Under the pieces are notes generated by a model. It was not told the origin of the DNA and made no database searches. It worked only from the letters and a program-made list of their open reading frames with translations. From NCBI GenBank assembly GCA_022495005.1, contig JAGYXB010000659.1, positions 496,001 to 560,000 of the forward strand: a stretch of 64,000 bases of DNA. The letters run 5' to 3'. The translations under genes were made by a program, and so were the position numbers. Every line of letters begins with the position of its first letter. The stretch's first letter is position 1. Below, in pieces: positions 58,301 through 64,000 of the stretch. The stretch is from Rhyacophila brunnea (Eukaryota > Arthropoda > Insecta > Trichoptera > Rhyacophilidae).

Positions 58301-61300
58301 TATAGGCAATAGAAAAAATCTTATTTGAAAAAAGACACCTGGTAGGAATCGAACCTGCTTCTCTTGGGTATCGCGCCCTGTACATTACCACTATGCTACG
58401 ACTGCCATGCGTATTTGTGACGAATTTTAACAATTGGCCTTTTTAATACCTGGAGTGATCCGTGACGTCGGTTAGTAATTAAAGTAATAAATACTTCAAT
58501 TTATAATACAAAAACCGATCGCCTACCGTAACTCAATTTGGAGAGCGCTTATGAGCAGTTATTAAAAAGGCCAATAGTTAAAATTTGTCCCAATTAAGCA
58601 TGTCAGTCATAGCATAGTGGTAATGCACAGGGCGCGAAACCCAAGAGGCCCAGGTTCGATTCCTGCCGGGTGTCTTACTTTTTTCAAATAAGATTTTTTC
58701 TATTGGCTATATTTTCTCATGAGTGTTTTCAAAATTATATAATATGTTCAATAAATTCATTAAATTGTATGTTAATCGCATTTCCATTTGCTTGAAGGTG
58801 GCATCTGAATCAGCGTTATCAAACTATGATGTGATAATCTTGGATGAAATTCACGAGAGGCATCTACATGGAGACTTTTTACTCGGCATCCTCAAGTGCT
58901 TAATACAAACCAGAACTGATCTAAAACTCGTCCTCATGTCCGCCACCATCAATATTCAATTGTTTTCAAATTATTTCGCGGATGAAAATGCTGTCGTTAT
59001 CGAGGTAAGTAATCACAAACCTATATTTATAAGTTACCGAAATTACACAAACACACTCTCTGTGTTGCCCACTCAAGAAATGTCACTTAAATCTTTTTAG
59101 CTAGTCCTCTGTACGAAATATAAATATTTATATTATAGCCTGATCCAACTCAACGATTGTGGTGAAAGATTTCCATGAAGGCGATAGGTCACACACCTGT
59201 CCTGTCGTGTTGAAGTTTCCCTTTCTGATTAATACTCGACGAACTTCATTCATTATTTGAACAGGCAATAAATACAATCAACATGAGTCGGCGATGGTCA
59301 AACGGTGACGTGTCGGCTTATAAAGTTGTGGGTATCGGATTTAAATCCCCTCTGGCAGTATTATGTGTTGTTTTTTCAATGTGTGTTCGGACCCAGATTA
59401 AGCGAAAGTATTGAAAGTGAAGACATTTGTTGCTACCGCATTGTTGACTTGAGACAATAAATATTCAAACATTTAGAAAATAGTTTTCAATAAACTAATT
59501 AATAATTCCAAACAAAAGTAACATATCACATTTTTTAAATATAAGTACACTTAATTTTGACACTAATCACATTGATAAAATTTCTCTCGCTTATGAAAAA
59601 TATTTTGCAACATATAGAAATGACGAAATTCACAAATCTAAGCAATTCGTTCCGGTTTCAGGTTCCGGGTCGTTTATATCCTATCGATCTACACTACAGG
59701 CCAATATTAATTGAAGGAAGACAATCCAAATCTGAAAGACTGGATCCCCAACCGTACCTACAAGTCATGCAACTCATTGACTCCAAGTATCCAAGTGAGA
59801 TAGCTTCTTTACCTTTTATATCCGCTGAATTTAAGACAAATTCACGGTTCCTAGTCATTGCAACTTCGTATGTGACCGTAGTGCCATCTATTTGGGTGAC
59901 TGAGCATAAGGGATCGAGATAGCTGTATGTAAGATACACCCCCTGGTCGTACCGCCGCACCATCAGAATGCAAACATCAAACAGTACAGTGTACAGTTGC
60001 GAGTCTTAGATATTCTTCATCGATTTGAATGTTGCTCCGGCCATTCTCATTTAGATAGTGAGTTCTTTATCCGAAGTCGCATCTCCTGTAATGAACACCC
60101 CCAGCACATCTATTCTATACACAAGACTGCTATCGGCAGCTATCGAGGGCAGTTTTTCATTTTTTCTATCGAAGTATTAGCACTTATTGTAACAATTACA
60201 ATTAGTTTTAACTGTTACAATAAGTGCTATGTTTTAACAGCACCTCTCTTGGCTGTGTTAAATTTAATAGAGCCTGTTCACATGCTTGGATTACTGGCAG
60301 CAACAGTGATTATTTTAAACTATCGTGACAATAACTGTTTACACGTAAAAATACTGACCAATTCATTCTTTAAGAGTGAGTGAGACGTGATGTTATCATT
60401 TTATCGTACTATTTCGTACTATTTGACAGGTAGGGAAAATCGGTCAATCTGTAAATTCATTTGTAGTTCATTTTTTGCCGGCAGGTTCGCCACTATCGTT
60501 TTACTGCGCAGGCAGATCGAAAAAATCTTACTGTCGCATAAAAATTCAAAAGCTTCCAAACTTGCCAACAGCAGGATAATACATGTTTACCCTACATTTT
60601 CTTATTATGGCCGCGATAATACTTACTGTCAACAGTAAATCCGTGCAGGTGGCTGTCCAAGACGGCTAACTTATTGTAATTGTTATAATAAGTGCTAATA
60701 CTTCGATACAAAAAATGAAAAACTACCCTCGATAGCGGCCGATAGCAGTCTTGTGTATAGAATAGATGCGCAGGTGACATTTATAAACTATTAATTATTA
60801 CAACCTATAAAATCTATGATTTTTTTATTTCAGAGGAGGAAAAAGGAGATTTGCTGATATTTTTATCAGGAATGCAAGAGATAACTTCGGTTGTCGACGC
60901 CGCAAAGCAGTACGCCGAAAAATCTCACAGCTGGATTATTCTTCCGTTGCACAGCAGCTTGTCGATTGCTGATCAGGATAAAGCAAGTCCAAACTTCATA
61001 ATCAGTATCTACTAAGTAATGATGCCAATTGAATGGATAAGCTTAGAACATTCAGCATATAAATTTATGAATACTTCGCTTTTAACCATGCAGGGCGTTA
61101 CTAATTTCCATAAATTTTGAGCAATATAATCTCATTCCGAAGTCTGCTATAATGTCTCTAATTGCATGTGTTGTATTTTAAATATAGACTATAATTAATT
61201 TGCACCATTTTAGAATTCATTTTATCAAATGATTGTAGTTGAATTATATGTATTTTACAAACCCAGGTATATATACAAACAACGTATATATTTTACAAAC

Positions 61301-62592
61301 CAATACATATAACGTCGATTCCACGATGGCCGCGTGACTTAAGCGTCGGCCTATAGCGTCGTGGGTCCCATGTCCAAATCCTGGGTCTGGCAAGTACACT
61401 TATTGTTTTTCAATTTGTGTATGAGTCAGAGTATGGACCTATTAGGTTGAGCAAGTGGCTGACATCCATTTCTCGTAAAAACAAAATCTGTTAATACAAA
61501 CCTCCACTCAGTGGTGTCCATATGGTCTTCTTAGGATCGGACATGGTCGAAAAAAAAAAACATATAGCATTGTCACGACTAACAACCCTTGGATCGCTTA
61601 TATTCAATTAGACCCTTTAGGCTATGAAGAATTTTCCAGGCTTTTGCTAGGTGGTCTTATATCTAGGTTCTTGAATCAACATCAAGTAGAGTAGTTTGCA
61701 TGCTAAAGTCCTTAAAGAAACATTGCTCGTAAACGCAGGGTATCCATAAAGGCATTTAGAAAAAAATTACATGTCACCTACACAGTATTTGCTTATCTTT
61801 AATTTATAATGACGTGCCAAAGATGCTTCAAGTCCCAACCTGGCTTGCTCTTTTTTCAAAACAACCAGATTACAGCATCCTGGAAGTTCTCTGAATACCA
61901 TCTAAAAAGTTTATATATGGTTTAACTACAGGTGCTTCCACAACCTGTGTAGGTGCAAGAAGTTTTAGGAGCACTATGTGGTATCCATATGCTCTCTTAA
62001 GGTCACGCACTGACACAACCATAAGATATTGTATTTTGATTCCTTCTATATCCCGTGCAGGCTTCCTTCACTGGCTGTCTCCCATACTGCCAGGCGTTCT
62101 AGTGATCGCAAAGCATAAGACATAGATCAATTTATTTTTATTATTATTTGTTGTGTTTTTTAGGTCTTTGACTATCCTCCTGACGGTGTTAGGAAGTGTA
62201 TAGTATCCACGAATATAGCTGAAACATCCGTCACCATTGATGGAATACGATTCGTAGTGGATTCAGGAAAGGTATTACATATATCTATTTTTTATGTATT
62301 ATATGAAAACCAATTTTAATTCCTTGTGTTAATTTTAATCCTTTCCACGCGGACGGAACACCTGTTGTACACTAATTAATTGGCCAATCGGTATAGTTAG
62401 CATTTTATTTAAATGCGGTAATTAAAAAGTAATTAAACGCTCCGCGGTCAACAAGTTAATAATGTGCATGAATTGACTACTTCCAGGTAAAAGAGATGAG
62501 CTATGATCCTAGTTGCAAGATGCAGAGATTGAAGGAATTTTGGATTCCTAAATCCAGTGCTGAACAAAGAAAAGGACGAGCTGGGAGAACAG
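54667..62592 (+). CDS. DHX34: DHX34, DEAH-box RNA helicase (exons 1-8; 3' end beyond window)
   Basis: Spliced gene with eight coding exons in the window: 54667-55376, 56351-56469, 57254-57420, 58798-59004, 59662-59794, 60834-60982, 62164-62271 and 62487-62592. Together they give 1,699 nt (566 codons plus 1 nt), and every junction keeps frame. Visible motifs are Walker [10 protein letters not shown] (residues 254-262), Ia TQPRRIA (279-285), DEIH (348-351), SAT (380-382), LIFLSG in exon 6, [11 protein letters not shown] in exon 7 and QRKGRAGRT (558-566). The entry into the helicase core, [11 protein letters not shown], and the segment VPGRLYPI are typical of DHX34 rather than other DEAH helicases. 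In animals DHX34 supports nonsense-mediated decay by promoting UPF1 phosphorylation by SMG1. About 55 N-terminal residues are rich in His, Lys, Arg and Ser. The missing part should be the winged-helix, ratchet, OB-fold and C-terminal regions; human DHX34 is about 1,140 residues. No GPGVC-type continuation exon is visible after 62592. Confidence 0.95.
55408..55934. mobile_element. Non-autonomous hAT element in DHX34 intron 1
   Basis: The ends are CAGGGGTAGTCAACC and GGTTGACTACCCCTA, and the subterminal stretch TACCGCCCA / TGGGCGGTA is also inverted. Flanking 8-bp duplications are GTCTAGAG (55400-55407) and GTCTATAG (55935-55942), 7 of 8 identical. The ends resemble CAGGGGTCGGCAAAC-type hAT MITEs. 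There is no coding capacity over its 527 bp. Confidence 0.88.
56351..56469 (+). CDS. DHX34: DHX34 exon 2 (Walker A)
   Basis: The acceptor is TTCCAG and the donor follows ATC-G as GTACAT. It encodes [18 protein letters not shown] followed by [18 protein letters not shown], which is helicase motif I. The phases on both sides restore the reading frame. Confidence 0.95.
56566..56848 (-). mobile_element. LINE ORF2 C-terminal tail in DHX34 intron 2
   Basis: On the - strand it encodes [26 protein letters not shown] and [11 protein letters not shown], the layout of the C-terminal end of non-LTR retrotransposon ORF2. It finishes in a (GAA)n tail at 56550-56567. It is 5' truncated, with one frame change in the middle. 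Confidence 0.75.
57254..57420 (+). CDS. DHX34: DHX34 exon 3 (motif Ia)
   Basis: The acceptor is TTTCAG. The first two bases complete an Ala codon, giving [17 protein letters not shown]. The segment ends [10 protein letters not shown] at CAG before donor GTGAAA. TQPRRIA is motif Ia of DEAH helicases, and VGYQIRFE is also conserved in the family. Confidence 0.95.
57505..57930 (+). repeat. Dispersed repeat X, copy F (DHX34 intron 3)
   Basis: It shares TTGCAATCGATTTTCAACTA, GACTAGCTAGACATTTGAAA and TTATCTTGTAATTATT with copies at 20430, 21208, 24212, 31985 and 48093. This copy has lost part of the middle after AAAAGTTATTTCG. Confidence 0.85.
58200..58760. mobile_element. Foldback element with a tRNA-like module in each arm (DHX34 intron 3)
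   Basis: Long inverted repeats surround a unique core of about 200 bp (58404-58604). Each arm holds a tRNA-like module with A box and B box: 58334-58403 on the - strand and 58605-58674 on the + strand. The + module is followed by TTACTTTTTT, a Pol III-type terminator. Outside the modules the arms carry ATTTTGAAAACACTCATG and its complement. The right end appears truncated about 40 bp before exon 4. Related copies lie at the window start, at 1325-1835 and at 15540-15740. Confidence 0.8.
58798..59004 (+). CDS. DHX34: DHX34 exon 4 (DEIH box and SAT motif)
   Basis: It holds exactly 69 codons, from [11 protein letters not shown] to ENAVVIE. It contains the DEIH box (human DHX34 has DEVH) in [17 protein letters not shown], and the SAT motif in [15 protein letters not shown]. 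The acceptor is GCTTGAAG with a poor pyrimidine tract, and the donor is GAG|GTAAGT. The tRNA-bearing foldback element ends about 40 bp upstream, so the acceptor sits next to transposon sequence. Confidence 0.94.
59283..59410 (+). repeat. tRNA-derived SINE head (DHX34 intron 4)
   Basis: A tRNA-like head (GTCGGCGATGGTCAAACGG, then GTGTCGGCTTATAAAG and a GGATTTAAATCC B-box region) is followed by the body motif TTTTTTCAATGTGTGTTCGG. The tail is lost. Same family as 61322-61560. Confidence 0.7.
59662..59794 (+). CDS. DHX34: DHX34 exon 5
   Basis: The acceptor is GGTTTCAG. The segment runs from [15 protein letters not shown] to LIDSKYP and ends in phase 1 before donor [19 protein letters not shown] corresponds to the linker between the two RecA domains in DHX34. 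Splicing to exon 6 makes an AAG codon and the family sequence YPKEEKGDLL. Confidence 0.93.
60105..60772. mobile_element. Long foldback element Z with intact target site (DHX34 intron 5)
   Basis: Terminal inverted repeats begin CACATCTATTCTATACACAA and end in its complement. They continue through GCTATCGAGGG and GCACTTATTGTAACAATTAC for about 100 bp. A second copy is at 28560-29385. This copy holds an uninterrupted GTTTTAAC with flanks, the site where the 28 kb copy received a hAT insertion. Part of the centre (60365-60560) recurs inverted at 18955-19150. Confidence 0.8.
60834..60982 (+). CDS. DHX34: DHX34 exon 6 (motif IV, followed by a GC donor)
   Basis: The acceptor is TTTATTTCAG. It encodes [19 protein letters not shown] through SLSIADQDK. 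The last codon AAA is followed directly by GCAAGT, and no GT lies at the position demanded by the frame. Exon 7 opens with a complete Val codon, so intron 6 must be a GC-AG intron. Confidence 0.93.
60983..60988 (+). promoter_or_regulatory. GC-type 5' splice site of DHX34 intron 6
   Basis: The sequence is AAA|GCAAGT. After the GC it fits the U1 consensus perfectly, as is usual for functional GC-AG introns. The acceptor is TTTTTTAG at 62156-62163. Confidence 0.85.
61322..61560 (+). repeat. tRNA-derived SINE, near full length (DHX34 intron 6)
   Basis: The tRNA-like head (GATGGCCGCGTGACTTAAGC, then a CCAAATCCTGG B-box region) is followed by a body with GTATGAGTCAGAGTATGG, GAGCAAGTGGCTGACATCC and TTCTCGTAAAAAC. 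It ends TTAGGATCGGACATGGTCG plus poly-A. This is the best copy of the family and serves as its reference. Confidence 0.85.
61565..62160. other. Remainder of DHX34 intron 6, unclassified
   Basis: No exon is visible. Short coding-like pieces on the - strand, such as [19 protein letters not shown] and [17 protein letters not shown], shift frame repeatedly. It may be a decayed transposon or retrocopy that I cannot name. Confidence 0.3.
62164..62271 (+). CDS. DHX34: DHX34 exon 7 (motif V)
   Basis: It holds exactly 36 codons, from [18 protein letters not shown] to FVVDSGK, containing motif [12 protein letters not shown]. The acceptor is TTTTTTAG and the donor is AAG|GTATTA. Confidence 0.95.
62487..62592 (+). 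CDS. DHX34: DHX34 exon 8 (motif VI)
   Basis: It runs from [18 protein letters not shown] to motif [11 protein letters not shown] and ends in phase 1 before GTAAAT. The next exon should open by completing a Gly codon (GPGVC). I do not see it before the end of the window, so intron 8 is longer than 1.4 kb. Confidence 0.95.
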
Positions 62593-63001
62593 GTAAATAA
62601 TTATTTCATTATACAAGAAATGATAGATAGGTACTGCAAAACTATATACCGGCTTCAAATATCAATAACCCACTTTTGAAATTGAGTCATTCATCATATA
62701 ACTTTTTATACAAAATGGCTGCTAAATTTGAACCTTGTGCGCCAGCTACACGCTCATGCTTTACCGAAAACCGGATTGTTTTGGTAAGCCCGTGTGTATG
62801 GACGTGAAAACTGTAGCTCGCGCATACTGAAAAGCGCGGATTGCTTGAAATTTTAATTTGTGCAAACTCGGTTTGTGCGATAAAACTAGTACGTGTACGT
62901 ACGGGATACGGGATACAAGCCGTGCTTGTTCTCAGTCCGTCGAGGTTACAGTGTTAATAATACGTCTTAGTACCTAATAAAGATAATTTAGACAAACTAA
63001 C
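62593..63001. other. DHX34 intron 8, proximal part
   Basis: No exon is seen. It is less AT-rich around 62700-62950, with TACGTGTACGTACGGGATAC-type sequence that may be the distal part of the Harbinger element. I could not find terminal repeats. Confidence 0.3.
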
Positions 63002-63441
63002 CTTCATGTATTCTTTGTGTAAAACCTTGTCAATTGCTCTGCACGTGTCCGGAATAATTAAAGACATGGCTTGATGAGAAATTGCTGCAGAAAATCTTAA
63101 ATCCCTATATGCCCTTTAATAGCTAAAAATCTCAATCGTCAATGTCAATCGTTCATGAGGAGATATAGATTCATGCTTCACAGTGCTTTGTCGTTCAATT
63201 AGAGACATGACTAATTGTAGTAACTCATTACACCTATGCTTTTTCATTCATTCTTAAATAATTCCGCCAGTCAGCTAGATCTAATTTCTAGATTCTAGAT
63301 AAAATTTGTAAACGAGTATATGTTTCTTCTTAATAGCCATTGTTTGGCCCACTTGGATCTGTAGCGTTGATTTCTCTTCCTTTTAGCCAATAAACAATAG
63401 AAAAATGCGTATGACAAAAATAAATCGTCACTTGCCGACAT
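63002..63441 (-). pseudogene. PIF/Harbinger transposase exon relic, antisense in DHX34 intron 8
   Basis: From 63441 downward the - strand reads MSASDDLFLSYAFFYCLLAK, then RYRSKWAKQWLLRRN. After a frame change it reads DLADWRNYLRMNEK, then SISPHERLTLTIEIF, FSAAISHQAMSLIIPDTCR and AIDKVLHKEYMK. These blocks, in this order, are the N-terminal third of HARBI1-like transposases. The segment ends ATGAAG|GTTAGT, a splice donor where such genes often have an intron. Stops and at least two frameshifts make it non-functional. The catalytic DDE part is not seen downstream. Confidence 0.82.
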
Positions 63442-64000
63442 TGCTGTGTTTCCGATAAAACAGTATTTTCATGATGTCGACTTCTGTCATAATGAGGTTT
63501 GCGCAAACTTACTTGTGCCATGTGGACATCACAGAGTGTTCCATATTTGTTGCACAAACTATACCCCACAGGCAAGTCGCTGCCGTCTAGCTGGTGCATA
63601 AAACAGAGGGCAGCTGTTGACAGTGTCGTCTACCAATTGTATTTTTAGCTTGTCTATCTTCAGATACCTGACAGGCAGTTGGAAACTACTATTCACCTGA
63701 TCCTAGTCATTCATATTGTGTATGCAATAGTATAATATTCGATTAAAACTTTTATTGCGTGGAAGAATATTCGCAAATAATAAAAACACAACTATTTTGA
63801 TGGAATCAAAAGGAACAAGCTGGAACAAGTGAAAAATTGATTCATTTGTTTCATAACAAATGAAAATAAAAAAAGTGAAAGAATGACTTTGTATTTTTAA
63901 AACAAATGAAAATACAGTAAACTGCATTACCGCTAGAGTTTTTATTTATTATTTTCGCCAATTGATGTCAGTACAAATTATTCATGTTTGTAATTTTGAT
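63442..64000. other. DHX34 intron 8, distal part
   Basis: No DHX34 exon motif can be read in any + frame. A 2 x 20 bp direct and inverted repetition of ACAAATGAAAATA-like sequence lies at 63850-63915. Otherwise nothing is recognised. Confidence 0.3.

Noticed and set aside
58605..58674. Functional tRNA gene
   Set aside because: A and B boxes and a T-run are present, but the anticodon arm and acceptor stem do not form well, and the module is repeated within foldback arms. A tRNA-derived mobile module is more likely.
59557..59922. 121-codon frame starting before DHX34 exon 5
   Set aside because: Only 59662-59794 is homologous to DHX34. The parts before the acceptor and after the donor are intron read-through.
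1..64000. CRISPR arrays, bacterial operons, riboswitches, integrated virus
   Set aside because: Intron-containing helicase gene, SINEs, LINEs and hAT elements show this is insect nuclear DNA. No regularly spaced repeats, and no viral structural or polymerase motif was found.

Overview
The window is eukaryotic nuclear DNA from an insect. It is AT-rich, its one solid gene is split by short introns, and it is densely packed with transposon-derived repeats. I favour a moth or butterfly: there are many AGGTAGGTACCTACCT-like microsatellites, (CCTAA)n tracts of the arthropod telomere type, a Helitron relic and tRNA-headed SINEs. This is a judgement from composition and repeat style; another insect order such as Hemiptera is not excluded.

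The only gene I can assign with confidence is on the + strand at the right-hand end. It is the insect orthologue of DHX34, a DEAH-box RNA helicase of nonsense-mediated mRNA decay. Eight coding exons (54667-62592) give 566 residues, from a basic, serine-rich N-terminus through helicase motif VI. The remaining C-terminal exons lie beyond the window. An exact insect promoter element (Ohler motif 1 / M1BP type) lies about 140 bp before the start codon. Intron 6 uses a GC donor. Introns 1-6 and 8 all hold transposon insertions: a hAT MITE, a LINE tail, a dispersed repeat, a foldback element with tRNA-like modules, two SINEs, a long foldback, and an antisense PIF/Harbinger transposase relic.

The first 54 kb hold no intact gene that I recognise. 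They are a mosaic of non-autonomous elements, and many can be delimited to the base because terminal inverted repeats and target-site duplications (TSDs) are still visible. The elements fall into these groups. (1) A hAT-like foldback MITE family with CAGTGGCGAAGG ends (about 142, 3350, 11679, 31757, 45756, 50072). (2) A hAT family with CAGTGACGTCCC ends (14739, 34865, 53026). (3) A hAT family rich in GGAGC (17376, 28758). (4) A family with CAGGGCTCG ends (19569, 29989, 46703). (5) Single hAT elements at 24769, 39612 (with a transposase relic) and 55408. (6) A pogo-class element with helix-turn-helix and PHD-like relics (7643-9303). (7) A Tc1/mariner MITE (51800-51951). (8) A Helitron tail (23700-24090). 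(9) Six copies of a dispersed repeat, here called X. (10) A tRNA-derived SINE family with nine copies or fragments. (11) 3' tails of at least six non-LTR retrotransposon lineages.

Stretches that might be host regulatory or coding sequence are few. They are an NRF-1 palindrome at 6.5 kb, an RFX X-box plus CCAAT at 22.7 kb, an E2F/YY1 cluster at 23.4 kb, a CRE cluster at 39.3-39.5 kb, a short exon-like ORF with splice signals at 37.5 kb, and a decayed unidentified coding segment on the - strand at 10.7-11.0 kb. The most informative structures are a nested insertion whose empty target site survives in a paralogous copy 31 kb away, the foldback element with a tRNA-like module in each arm, and a palindrome with telomere-type repeats at its centre inside a hAT relic.
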